Virus record (IMG/VR): IMGVR_UViG_3300025362_000004
Location: 59,583-123,582 of that record
Direction: 5' to 3' (one strand)
DNA: 64,000 nt
DNA from: a virus
Part shown: in pieces, positions 37,554-46,278 of the stretch
Position numbering within the stretch: the stretch's first letter is position 1
How the letters are laid out: the number at the start of each line of letters is the position of its first letter
The notes under the pieces: generated by a model
What the model saw: the letters and a program-made list of their open reading frames with translations, nothing else
What the model was told of the DNA's origin: nothing
The model's database searches: none
Translations under genes and position numbers: made by a program

Positions 37554-38210
37554 GTGAGAATTATTAGTGTTGTAGGTGTAACAACTAAAGGCAATAATGA
37601 ACAAGCAGAATTGGTTAGATTGATATTTGAAAACAATAGACCAATTATTTTTGGAACAGGTAATGCGGGGACAGGTAAGACTTTTATAGCCTTAGCTTCA
37701 GCCTTACAGTTAGTAGCGAGAGATAGAAAGTACGGAAAAATTGTATATACTCGTGAGCCTGAAGAAGTGGGTAAGAGCCTTGGCTTTTTACCAGGGGACT
37801 TAGATGAGAAGTTCGAAGTATATATGAGAGGTCTACATGACAATATTGAGCATATTACTGCATATAGCGGCATAGGTAAAATGGAAGCTATGAAGTATAT
37901 TGAATGTGTACCAATCCAATTTCTAAGAGGCGCAAGCTTTGAGAACACTATTGTTATTGTAGATGAAGCACAGAACCTAGAAATGAATAGTATTAAAACT
38001 GTCTTAACAAGGATAGGAAAATATTGTAAAGTCATATTGTTAGGTTCACTTAAACAAATTGATAATAAAGCACAACAGAAAAAACAAAAATGTGATTTTC
38101 AAATCGCATTAGAAAAATTAAGAGGCCAGCCTTTTGCTGGAGAAGTAGAATTAATTGAGAGTATGAGAAGTCCATGGTGCTCAATCATAGATGAAATACT
38201 AAGTGAATAA
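37554..38210 (+). CDS. phoH: PhoH-family ATPase, 218 aa
   Basis: GTGNAGTGKTFIALA (res ~35-49) is Walker A; YTREPEEVGKSLGFLPGD (~66-83), FLRGASF (~124-130), VIVDEAQNLE (~135-144) Walker B, and LGSLKQID (~164-171) complete the PhoH pattern. PhoH is an RNA/DNA helicase-like ATPase common in phages. The nominal GTG (37554) lies inside the GGGGTGAG ribosome binding site, so translation may instead begin at the ATT 37563. Confidence 0.9.
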   Translation: MRIISVVGVTTKGNNEQAELVRLIFENNRPIIFGTGNAGTGKTFIALASALQLVARDRKYGKIVYTREPEEVGKSLGFLPGDLDEKFEVYMRGLHDNIEHITAYSGIGKMEAMKYIECVPIQFLRGASFENTIVIVDEAQNLEMNSIKTVLTRIGKYCKVILLGSLKQIDNKAQQKKQKCDFQIALEKLRGQPFAGEVELIESMRSPWCSIIDEILSE

Positions 38211-38244
38211 TTTTTATTTTATAAGAACTAAATAGCTCTAAAAC

Positions 38245-38294
38245 AAGTCAAATTTAAACTGAAATTTGACTTTTTTCATTATTTGTGATATAAT
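38245..38294 (+). promoter_or_regulatory. Overlapping terminator and promoter
   Basis: AAGTCAAATTT (38245-38255) pairs perfectly with AAATTTGACTT (38262-38272) before a T-run. TTGACT inside the 3' strand (38266-38271) is the -35 of a promoter with TGTGATATAAT ending 38294. Confidence 0.85.
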
Positions 38295-38331
38295 ATAAGT
38301 ATAAGAAAAGAAAAAGGAGAATTATAACATA

Positions 38332-39135
38332 ATGGAAGAGAAGAGAACAAGTTGGTCTATGTTACCATTTGAAAATTTAACAATAGCTGAAAAAATAGAA
38401 GTCTGTAGAAGAATACAGAATGATGAAGAATGTGAAAAAGGATATATTGAATTTAATGCCGTTGAGAGGTCAGGTTTTGTAAATGTATCTGATGAGCAAT
38501 ATGAAAAGTATGAAGATTATGCTGATGGGACTAGAGAATATATGTATTCAAAAATGGACTTAATCCTAGATATATTAAGAAAGAACGCTGGGACTACAAT
38601 AACGTTTAGAGATAGAATAATGCCGTTAATGAAAAAATGTGCAATATATTTATATACTGATTTGACTGATAAACAAAAAGAACTATATCATGAAAAAGAA
38701 GTGTATGGGAAAGATTTTAGTAAATTTAGAGGTTGTTGCATAGGTTGGGGACATTGCTTATTAATGTATCCTAAAGAAACTTATTATAAAGACGAGTTAA
38801 TTGAAATTTTTATTCATGACCAAAATGAAACTATAGAAAGCGCGGCTTGGATTCTTATGCACGAACTAGGTCATGCGATGATTACAAGAGATTTCTCAGG
38901 GCCTTTGGGCGGTTTTATCCATGCAATGAAATGGACACATGAAGGCCATCTTAAGGCACAGAAAATAGACAGAGTAGAATATTATAATACAGACGAAGGG
39001 CATGAAGCAGACCCCGAAGAACAATTCTGTAATATGATTGCAAATACATGGATTAATAAAAATCTAGATAGACATTGGTGGCGTAAGAATATGGCGCCAA
39101 AAGGAGAATTATATTATGAAAAGAGAAAGCACTAA
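38332..39135 (+). CDS. Zinc metalloprotease-like protein (HELGH), 267 aa
   Basis: WILMHELGHAMITRD (res ~174-188) gives the H-E-x-x-H site; DEGHEADPEEQFCN (~222-235) supplies an acidic third ligand as in gluzincin/IrrE-like peptidases. No signal peptide, so it acts in the cytoplasm. Substrate unknown. Start ATG 38332 is preceded by AAAAGGAG 12 nt upstream. The last 20 nt overlap the next gene through a segment duplicated 518 nt downstream. Confidence 0.75.
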   Translation: MEEKRTSWSMLPFENLTIAEKIEVCRRIQNDEECEKGYIEFNAVERSGFVNVSDEQYEKYEDYADGTREYMYSKMDLILDILRKNAGTTITFRDRIMPLMKKCAIYLYTDLTDKQKELYHEKEVYGKDFSKFRGCCIGWGHCLLMYPKETYYKDELIEIFIHDQNETIESAAWILMHELGHAMITRDFSGPLGGFIHAMKWTHEGHLKAQKIDRVEYYNTDEGHEADPEEQFCNMIANTWINKNLDRHWWRKNMAPKGELYYEKRKH

Positions 39136-39427
39136 AATGTTAAATATTTATATTGACGAGTATATGGCTTTTACTGAATCAGCTTTAATAAGTAATTTTA
39201 AACATGAGTATGGATTAGAATTTGATGGTTGGTTTAAAATAATAATTGAGACAGGTAGAAGCGGAAAAAGAATAGACAGTTTGTTTATAACGCATACAGA
39301 AGGATTTGGTTCTGGAACGTTCTTCTTTCTAGAAGAATCAAAAAGATGGATTGGAACAGTAGCTAACAGTTTTGGTGAGTATGAAAATGAATTAATAGAA
39401 AAAACATTAAACGAGTTGGAGGAATAA
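39116..39427 (+). CDS. Hypothetical protein, 103 aa
   Basis: AAAGGAG precedes ATG by 9 nt. Contains TGRSGKRIDS and an F/W-rich beta region; no family recognised. Begins MKRESTKM, matching MKRQSTKM of the protein at 39633: the junction sequence is duplicated. Confidence 0.65.
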   Translation: MKRESTKMLNIYIDEYMAFTESALISNFKHEYGLEFDGWFKIIIETGRSGKRIDSLFITHTEGFGSGTFFFLEESKRWIGTVANSFGEYENELIEKTLNELEE

Positions 39428-39430
39428 GGA

Positions 39431-39652
39431 ATGGACAAAAAACAAAAGGTAGTTGATTACGATAGCTATGATAATCCATATATAGCTACTTTTATAGAAA
39501 AAGAATTGGATGAGGGTTATTTTATTATTGGGGTTTCTTCTCAATTCTATTATGCTTATAGTCCTCAAACAGGGGGATCAGAAAAATTTACAGTAACAAC
39601 TGTAATATATGAAAAAAAAGGAGAATTATATTATGAAAAGACAAAGCACTAA
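39431..39652 (+). CDS. Hypothetical protein, 73 aa
   Basis: AAGGA precedes ATG. Tyr-rich small protein ending GELYYEKTKH, almost the same end as the metalloprotease (GELYYEKRKH) because both genes run into copies of a 40-bp repeat. No family recognised. Confidence 0.6.
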   Translation: MDKKQKVVDYDSYDNPYIATFIEKELDEGYFIIGVSSQFYYAYSPQTGGSEKFTVTTVIYEKKGELYYEKTKH

Positions 39653-39827
39653 AATGGAAAAGAATAAAACATTGAATAGTATATTGCAAGAAACTAATGA
39701 ACTTGATTTCCTTGTAGAAAATATCGGAAGCTTAGCGGGCTTCTATGATTCAATGGAGCACCCTCAAGTTATTAGAATGAGAGAACAATATGGAAAAAGA
39801 AAAAGAGAAATTATGAATGGAATGTAG
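39633..39827 (+). CDS. Hypothetical protein, 64 aa
   Basis: Start ATG 39633 uses AAAGGAG of the duplicated junction. Charged, helical. No family recognised. Confidence 0.6.
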   Translation: MKRQSTKMEKNKTLNSILQETNELDFLVENIGSLAGFYDSMEHPQVIRMREQYGKRKREIMNGM

Positions 39828-39838
39828 AGGTAGAAAAA

Positions 39839-40057
39839 ATGACTAAGAATAACGAATTAAAATTATTTGCTGGAGAAGAGCAAGTTATAGCTATTAAGAA
39901 TGTTTTAACAATAGACTATCAACCATATAAAGAAGAATTTGGATATATTTTATATACGAAAGAATATAATGACTTAACGGTTTATACAAGAGAAATAAAT
40001 TATACATTTAATATACCAATAACGAAAATAATATTAATCGAGGTACAAGATGAATAA
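39839..40057 (+). CDS. Hypothetical protein, 72 aa
   Basis: AGAGGTAG precedes ATG. Small mixed protein, possibly beta-barrel-like by alternating pattern. Overlaps the next gene by 8 nt. No family recognised. Confidence 0.6.
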   Translation: MTKNNELKLFAGEEQVIAIKNVLTIDYQPYKEEFGYILYTKEYNDLTVYTREINYTFNIPITKIILIEVQDE

Positions 40058-40415
40058 AGAAGGACAAAGATTACTAGAAGAGATTCATGACGAATATAAT
40101 AAATTAATGAAAAACTTTAGAAGATTTAAAAATACTGACAACCCTATAGACCGCCTTGAATTTTTCGGAGACGCCTATTCGGACATATTTGTTTGGTTAA
40201 AATCTCTTAATAAGCTTATTGAAGATTGTTTAGATAACGATTTTGGTGATACATTTTATAGATATATGTTATCTTATATAATGAGTTTTGAGGACGGGAC
40301 TGTAGAGGCAGAAACTATGTTTGAAGCAGTGCAACATCTAAGTGAAATAATACATCAGAATAAAGGTAAAGAAATATCAATAAAATTTGAGGTGGAAGAT
40401 GAGTTACACAAGTAA
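40050..40415 (+). CDS. Hypothetical helical protein, 121 aa
   Basis: ATG overlaps the previous gene, with GAGGTACAAG upstream. Predicted helical by composition; no motif recognised. Its end overlaps the topoisomerase B gene by 17 nt, so it may be co-expressed with it. Confidence 0.65.
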   Translation: MNKEGQRLLEEIHDEYNKLMKNFRRFKNTDNPIDRLEFFGDAYSDIFVWLKSLNKLIEDCLDNDFGDTFYRYMLSYIMSFEDGTVEAETMFEAVQHLSEIIHQNKGKEISIKFEVEDELHK

Positions 40416-42267
40416 AAATATAACAACACTCGAGGGCATTGAGGCGATTCGCTTAAGACCAGCTATGTATATAGCTAATGTAGATTCAAGCGGAATACAT
40501 CACTTAGCACTTGAAGTTATTTCAAATAGCATTGATGAAGCTTTAAACAGCCATGCCGATGTAATAGAAATAACAACAAAAGGAAAAACAATAACAGTAA
40601 CAGATAATGGCCGTGGAATACCTTTCGGTAAAACTAAAAATGGTAAAGAAGCGATAATTGAAATCTGCACAAGTTTACACAGTGGTGGTAAATTTGGACA
40701 AGGCGGATATTCAGTATCTGGTGGATTACATGGTATCGGACTAACAGCAGTTAATGCTTTGTCTGATTATTTTTACATTGAGTCAAGACGTGATAATAAA
40801 AAAGCAATGGTTGAAGCCAAAAAGGGAATCATTCAAGAGTTCGAAGTAGTTAATAAGGTTTCTAAAGATACTGGGACTACAATAGAATTTATTCCCGATA
40901 CAGAAATATTTAAAAACGAAACATTTAATCTTAAAGAGCTTGAGAGAATAGTTCAAGAATTGAGTTTCTTGACTTCAGAAGCCACCTTTATTTTAAATGG
41001 TAAGAAGTTTAAAAGTAAAGACGGTCTTAAGGAAATGATTAAAGACAAATCAAAGAAACCGCTTACCGATATTATTTACGTAAGAGGAGAAGAACCTGGC
41101 TTCATGGTAGAGCTTGCATTTCAATTTGAAGATAGAAGCATGGAAAGAATATATGCCTACACAAATAACATCCCCAATGAAGAGGGGGGAACTCACGTTA
41201 CTGGATTTAAAACTGCGTTCACAAATTCAATAAATAAACTTGCAAGAAAATATGGTATGTTAGAAGAGAAAGATGAAAATCTAAACGGAGATTTACTACG
41301 TATTGGATTGAATGCGGCTATCTCGATAAGGACAGCTGAAGCACCTATATTCAAAAGTCAAACAAAAAATAAACTAATGACGCCTGGAGCTCGTGGAGCA
41401 GTTAGTAGATTACTAACAGCTAACTTTGAAAATAGCATAACGAAAAAAGATTTAAAGATAATTGTAGACCGTGCTATATCTGAACAGAAAGCACTTGATG
41501 CGGCTAAACGAGCTAGAGAAGCCGCAGGTAAAGTTAAGTCAGGCGGCAAGGACATGAATTCTATTAAAGACTTACCAAGTAAGCTTGTAGATTGTAAAGA
41601 TAGAAATGGAGAAGTTTGGATTCTTGAAGGAGACTCAGCTGGTGGATTAGCTAAGATGTGTCGTAATCCAAAGAATCAAGCAATACTACCTTTAAGAGGA
41701 AAAGTATTAAATACACATGGAAAAGAACTAGCAGACATTATAAAAAATAAAGAAATCAAGGATATGATTACAGCCTTTGGAACAGGCGTTGCTAATCAGT
41801 TCAATATAAGGAACTTCAGATACAGTAAAATAATTATACTCGCAGACGCAGACCCAGATGGGAAACACATCAATGTCCTAATACTAACATTAATCGCAAT
41901 GCACCTGCCAGAACTAATCAAACAAGGTAAGGTTTATGTGGCTATACCGCCGCTATTCAAATCTACAACACCTAAATCAGTAAAATATTTCTTTTCTACT
42001 GATGAGTTAGATAAAGCTAGCGGTAAAGGACAAGTTACACGATTCAAAGGTATTGGTGAAATGAATGCCGAAGACTTATGGGATACAACAATGAATCCAG
42101 AAACAAGAAAGATTGTAAAATTAACTGCAGAAAACTTTGAAGATACATTAAAACTATTTGATACACTTATGGGTAAATCTTCAACAGCTCGTAGAAATTT
42201 TATTATCCAAAATACAGATAAATTAAACGAAGAAGATTTCTTTGGAGATGGAGAGGATAGTGAATAA
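40399..42267 (+). CDS. Type IIA topoisomerase subunit B (GyrB/ParE-like), 622 aa
   Basis: GHKL ATPase: EGIEAIRLRPAMYIA (res ~11-25), E/N region SNSIDEALN, DNGRGIPFG (~72-80), GGLHGIGLTAVNAL (~112-125). Toprim: ILEGDSAGGLAK (~410-421), PLRGKVLNTHGKE, ILADADPDGKHI (~479-490). The C-terminal domain FKGIGEMNAEDLWDTTMNP ends the protein, without the long insert of some GyrB. It makes the B half of a phage topoisomerase with the A subunit 180 nt downstream. ATG 40399 follows GAGGTGGAAG. Confidence 0.95.
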   Translation: MSYTSKNITTLEGIEAIRLRPAMYIANVDSSGIHHLALEVISNSIDEALNSHADVIEITTKGKTITVTDNGRGIPFGKTKNGKEAIIEICTSLHSGGKFGQGGYSVSGGLHGIGLTAVNALSDYFYIESRRDNKKAMVEAKKGIIQEFEVVNKVSKDTGTTIEFIPDTEIFKNETFNLKELERIVQELSFLTSEATFILNGKKFKSKDGLKEMIKDKSKKPLTDIIYVRGEEPGFMVELAFQFEDRSMERIYAYTNNIPNEEGGTHVTGFKTAFTNSINKLARKYGMLEEKDENLNGDLLRIGLNAAISIRTAEAPIFKSQTKNKLMTPGARGAVSRLLTANFENSITKKDLKIIVDRAISEQKALDAAKRAREAAGKVKSGGKDMNSIKDLPSKLVDCKDRNGEVWILEGDSAGGLAKMCRNPKNQAILPLRGKVLNTHGKELADIIKNKEIKDMITAFGTGVANQFNIRNFRYSKIIILADADPDGKHINVLILTLIAMHLPELIKQGKVYVAIPPLFKSTTPKSVKYFFSTDELDKASGKGQVTRFKGIGEMNAEDLWDTTMNPETRKIVKLTAENFEDTLKLFDTLMGKSSTARRNFIIQNTDKLNEEDFFGDGEDSE

Positions 42268-42461
42268 TGACTAAAGACGAATTAAGAAAAAAATATAGAT
42301 ATACTCACAGAGTATATAGACTGAATGAAAAAGAAGTTATGATTGAGGGGAATACACACGATACAATTATAACATATAATACAGGCGAGGAGTGTTTAGA
42401 AAACTTCTTGAGAATAAAAAATGAATTCAAGGAGGCTTGGCAATTTTATGGAGATAAATAA
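42267..42461 (+). CDS. Hypothetical protein between topoisomerase genes, 64 aa
   Basis: ATG overlaps the previous stop (TAATG). Small basic protein, no family recognised. It overlaps the start of the A subunit gene by 14 nt, so the three genes are coupled. Confidence 0.6.
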   Translation: MTKDELRKKYRYTHRVYRLNEKEVMIEGNTHDTIITYNTGEECLENFLRIKNEFKEAWQFYGDK

Positions 42462-44718
42462 AAAGATATCAGAAGATTTTCTTGAATACGCAAATGCGGT
42501 AATTACATCAAGAGCAATTCCTAAGGTTGAAGATAATCTAAAGCCTGTTCATAGACGTATTTTATATGCTATGGCAGAGAAAAAACTATGGAATAATAAA
42601 TCAATGATGAAATGCGCAAGTGTTGTTGGTGAAATAATGCACTATCATCCTCATGGAGATAAGGCAATTTACGACTCACTAATTAGATTAGGACAATCTT
42701 GGAAAATGAGATACCCTCTTATTGAAGTCGGTGGTAATAATGGTAGTATTTTAGGAGACAAACCTGCGGCTATGCGTTATACAGAGTGTAGACTTACAAA
42801 AATTGGTGAGTTAATGCTTGAAGATTTAAGTTCAGATGTTGTTTTATTCAAACCAAATTATGATGAAACCACAACTGAACCAATGATGCTACCAAGTAAA
42901 TTCCCGAATATCATTTGTAATGGCAACGCGGGAATCGCAGTAGGATTAAGTTCAAGCTTAGTTCCGCACAATTTAACAGAGGTAGTAAATGCAATTCTTG
43001 CATATTTAAAGAAACCTAATATGACAATAGAAGAATTAATGGAATACGTACCTGGTCCAGATTTCCCTACTGGGGGAGTTATAGTTGATAGCGAAAAATT
43101 AAAAGATATTTATATTTATGGTAGTGGAGCAGTAACGCTTCAGGCTAAATATGAAATAGAAAAAATTGGAACTAAACAGGCTATCCATTTCACAGAAATA
43201 CCTTATTTGATTGATGTAGAAGAAGGCGTAGTTAAAAAAATCAAGAAGCTCGTTATTGAGGATGGATTCGATTTAATCGAAGATTATGAAAATAACACTA
43301 ACAAAGATGGTATTAGTTTGAGAGTATTTTTAAAGAAAGGCGCTAATGTTTACAAAGTGCTTGACACTTTATGGAAAAATACAAGACTTCAGACAAGTCA
43401 AAGAATAAGCAATACTGTAATATATAAGGGAACACCAAAAGTATTAGGATTAATTGGTTTAATTGAACATTTTGTGAAATTTAGAAGCGAAATAATAGAA
43501 AACAAAAGTATAAAAGAGTATCAAGAAACTACAAGAAAGAGAGTTATTTCTGAAGGATTAATTAAAGCAATTGTTATTATTGATGAAATTATTGAGATGA
43601 TAAAACAATCTGATGATAAAGCTTCAGCAAAATTAACTCTAACAGAAAAATATGGATTTGTTCCAGCGCAAGCAGAAGCAATTCTTAATATAAAATTAAG
43701 TAGTTTAAGTAAATTAGATAGTGAAAAAATTCATAAAGACTTATTAGACTCTGCAAAAAGAGCGAAAGAATTAGAAAAAATATTTACTAGTGAAAAAGCT
43801 CGTTATGAAATTATAGCATCTGAATTAAAAGAAATTCAAAAGAATTTTGGAGATACAAGAAAAACTAAACTTTCAAATACTTCTATCGCAACTAACAAAC
43901 TTGCTAAGGAACCAGTGAATATCATTGTCTTTGAAAATGGGAAAGTATATACATCTCAAAATGATATAAATAAAATTCCTTTTGGTAAAAGAGGTTCAGT
44001 TTTGAACGATGCGGCTATAGCAGGAATTTTAAATGCTAAGCCAATTGATACACTTTCAACATTCTCATCAGATGGCGTTATAATTAAACATAAAATATTA
44101 AATCTAACTGTTGATGAGTTAGAAACATTAGATAATAGTATTGATGTTATTGCGGCATTTGATATAGAAAACTCAAAGAAAGATATGGCTATTTTTGTTA
44201 CAGCGAATGGAACTGTAAAAATGACAGATTTATCTGAATATGCTAAAGTAAAAACAACAACAAAAGCAATTAAACTTCGTGAAGGAGATAAATTAATTTA
44301 TGTTGGACTCGTTAGTAAAAATGATGTTCTTTATATACTTGGAGAAAAAGGAAAACTAGTTAAGTATTCTATTTCAGAAGTAACAAAAACAAGTAGGCTT
44401 ACAATTGGAACAAAAGGGATAAACGATAACGCCATTGCGGCTTTAGCGGCGAACCCAGCTGATAAAGTATTTTCTATTAATAGTGATAACCAAGCAAAAC
44501 TAACCGAAGGCAAAGATTTTAATATCACTGCTAAAGGTTCTAATGGGCAAGTAATTGCCGAAAATACAATAAAAATATTAAATGGTGAAAAAGATTATGT
44601 TATTATTTTTAGCGGGAAAAAGAATAGTTTAGTGAGTATAAAGACCCTAGCTGTTAAAAGTAAAAGTTCACTTGGAGCTAAAATAGCAAACGGCGATATT
44701 AGTAGCATAATTAACTAA
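42448..44718 (+). CDS. Type IIA topoisomerase subunit A (GyrA/ParC-like), 756 aa
   Basis: SRAIPKVEDNLKPVHRRILY (res ~19-38), HYHPHGDKAIYDSLIRLGQ (~64-82), and AMRYTECRL (~109-117) with the catalytic Tyr that forms the DNA-phosphotyrosine bond. GNAGIAVGLSSSLVPHNL follows. The C-terminal third (res ~500-756) consists of beta-pinwheel repeats with K-x-x-K-x-S/T-x-S motifs but no clear GyrA box, so decatenase (ParC-like) activity is more likely than supercoiling. Start ATG 42448 has AAGGAGG upstream. Confidence 0.95.
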   Translation: MEINKKISEDFLEYANAVITSRAIPKVEDNLKPVHRRILYAMAEKKLWNNKSMMKCASVVGEIMHYHPHGDKAIYDSLIRLGQSWKMRYPLIEVGGNNGSILGDKPAAMRYTECRLTKIGELMLEDLSSDVVLFKPNYDETTTEPMMLPSKFPNIICNGNAGIAVGLSSSLVPHNLTEVVNAILAYLKKPNMTIEELMEYVPGPDFPTGGVIVDSEKLKDIYIYGSGAVTLQAKYEIEKIGTKQAIHFTEIPYLIDVEEGVVKKIKKLVIEDGFDLIEDYENNTNKDGISLRVFLKKGANVYKVLDTLWKNTRLQTSQRISNTVIYKGTPKVLGLIGLIEHFVKFRSEIIENKSIKEYQETTRKRVISEGLIKAIVIIDEIIEMIKQSDDKASAKLTLTEKYGFVPAQAEAILNIKLSSLSKLDSEKIHKDLLDSAKRAKELEKIFTSEKARYEIIASELKEIQKNFGDTRKTKLSNTSIATNKLAKEPVNIIVFENGKVYTSQNDINKIPFGKRGSVLNDAAIAGILNAKPIDTLSTFSSDGVIIKHKILNLTVDELETLDNSIDVIAAFDIENSKKDMAIFVTANGTVKMTDLSEYAKVKTTTKAIKLREGDKLIYVGLVSKNDVLYILGEKGKLVKYSISEVTKTSRLTIGTKGINDNAIAALAANPADKVFSINSDNQAKLTEGKDFNITAKGSNGQVIAENTIKILNGEKDYVIIFSGKKNSLVSIKTLAVKSKSSLGAKIANGDISSIIN

Positions 44719-44987
44719 GAGAAAGCTTAACTAAATTTGATTTTTTGTTTAATTTAAAGTATAATATAAGTATAGAAAGTTAAAAATAAGTAAACTTTTT
44801 TACTAAGATTTTGGAATACAAAACTGGAGAAAGGTTTTATAAATTTGACTTTTTAAGAAGTTTGTAGTATAATATTTATATAAGAGAAAAAACCTAAAAT
44901 ATTATATTTTATACGAGCGGTCTTGCCCACTGTTAGTATTTAAAACAAACTATAAAAAAATAATTACCAAACGGAGGAACACAAAAC
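44719..44987 (+). promoter_or_regulatory. Intergenic region with two tandem promoters
   Basis: Promoter a: TTGATT (44737-44742) - 17 nt - TATAAT (44760-44765). Promoter b: TTGACT (44845-44850) - 17 nt - TATAAT (44868-44873). The remaining leader has a GAGCGGTC...GCCCAC segment of unknown role. Both drive the DNA-replication operon from 44988 on. Confidence 0.8.
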
Positions 44988-45269
44988 ATGCCAAATGAAA
45001 CAAAAGTAGAATTAACTGAAAAAGCTGCAGTAGTATTAGAGTTTTTACAAGGTCAAGAAGAAGCAATGACTGGAGCTCAAATTGCAGAAGCAACAGATTT
45101 AAACCCTAGAGGAATTCATGGCGTTCTTAACTCATTAGTAAAAAGATTATTTGTTGAAAAACCAGCAAAAATTACTATGAAAATTATCAATAAAGATGGA
45201 TTAGAAGAAGAACGCGCATACACTACTTACCAAGTGACAGCACTTGGAGCAGAATTCGTAGCTGAGTAA
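44988..45269 (+). CDS. Winged-helix DNA-binding protein, 93 aa
   Basis: TGAQIAEATDLNPRGIHGVLNSLVKRLFVEK (res ~28-58, split) is a winged-helix/MarR-like HTH and the YTTYQVTALGAEFV tail forms the wing. ACGGAGGAAC precedes ATG. It is the first gene after two strong promoters and directly before the SSB-like gene, so it may be an abundant DNA-organising protein or a regulator of the operon. Confidence 0.75.
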   Translation: MPNETKVELTEKAAVVLEFLQGQEEAMTGAQIAEATDLNPRGIHGVLNSLVKRLFVEKPAKITMKIINKDGLEEERAYTTYQVTALGAEFVAE

Positions 45270-45282
45270 TAATTTAACAAGC

Positions 45283-45314
45283 GATATGACTTTGTTGGGC
45301 TACTAAGTCATATC
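45283..45314 (+). promoter_or_regulatory. Long intergenic hairpin
   Basis: Perfect 10-bp stem GATATGACTT / AAGTCATATC with a 12-nt loop and no T-run; between genes 44988 and 45372. May protect mRNA ends or attenuate transcription. Confidence 0.5.
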
Positions 45315-45371
45315 ACAACATTATCTTAAAAAAACGAAAATAAAAATCTAAAAGAGGAGAAAAAGAAGAAA

Positions 45372-46220
45372 ATGGAAAAAACAAACAAGACTTATGTTAT
45401 TGGAACATTAAAAGATTTAGAAGTTAGACGTGATGAAAAAGATGGTAAAAACTATATTGCAGGTAAATTCACTGTTCACGTTTCAGAAACCAATCAAGTA
45501 GAACACAAGTTTTTCTCTTACGAGTTGACTAAGAAAGACGAACCTAACAAGCGTTATAGAAACTATAATGACTTAGAAGGATATGTTGACCGTAGAGTTA
45601 AAATTACTGGTGAAATAGGAAGTAGAGCTTTCTATAATACTACCGAAGGACAAGTAATTCCTTTTACCGAAGTTAATGCAGGATTTGTTAACTTAGCGAA
45701 AGACACTGAACCAAATGTAGCAACATTTGAACTTGGTGGATATGTAATCAAACCTATTCATGAAAGAATGAATAAAGAAGAAAAATTAATTGCATATGAA
45801 ATGGAAGTTGGTCAATCAGATTATTCTGGAAACAATTTAAGAGTTATTAAATTAACTGTTAAAATGGACAATACCAAAATGGTTAATAACATTGAAACGC
45901 ATTATACTAAAGGCACAACAATCTTTGTTAATGGAGAAATCAATTACAACACTACTATTGAAGAAGTAGTAGAAGAAGTTATGTTCGGTAAGCCGATTGT
46001 TAAACATTTCCCTAAAACTATTAAGGCATTTGAAATTGTTGGTGGAAAACAACCTATCGTTTCAGGAGAAGCTTATTCTAAAGAACAAATTAGTCAATTA
46101 GAAAAATCTTATCAAGAATACCTATTAAATGTTGAAGAAGAAGGAAAAACAAGAGTACAATCTGGCGAATCAACTGTAAATAACAATCCTGACAAATCTG
46201 GCGCAGGAAGCTTATTATAA
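45372..46220 (+). CDS. SSB-like OB-fold protein, 282 aa
   Basis: Two similar halves begin YVIGTLKDLEVRRDEKDGKN (res ~8-27) and FELGGYVIKPIHERMNKEEK (~119-138), each followed by alternating strands as in OB-folds; AFYNTTEGQVIPFTEV and IKAFEIVGGKQP end them. A Ser/Gly/Asn-rich tail follows. Position before a RecA-like ATPase, helicase and primase suggests the phage single-stranded DNA-binding protein. AAAGAGGAG precedes ATG. Confidence 0.7.
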   Translation: MEKTNKTYVIGTLKDLEVRRDEKDGKNYIAGKFTVHVSETNQVEHKFFSYELTKKDEPNKRYRNYNDLEGYVDRRVKITGEIGSRAFYNTTEGQVIPFTEVNAGFVNLAKDTEPNVATFELGGYVIKPIHERMNKEEKLIAYEMEVGQSDYSGNNLRVIKLTVKMDNTKMVNNIETHYTKGTTIFVNGEINYNTTIEEVVEEVMFGKPIVKHFPKTIKAFEIVGGKQPIVSGEAYSKEQISQLEKSYQEYLLNVEEEGKTRVQSGESTVNNNPDKSGAGSLL

Positions 46221-46231
46221 TCAAAAAATGG

Positions 46232-46258
46232 GGGTTCTTACAAAAGAACCCTATTTTT
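46232..46258 (+). terminator. Terminator or attenuator after the SSB-like gene
   Basis: GGGTTCTT-ACAA-AAGAACCC stem-loop followed by TATTTTT. Downstream genes continue in the same direction, so it may set a high SSB to helicase ratio. Confidence 0.75.
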
Positions 46259-46278
46259 AAAAATGGAGATGAAAAGAA

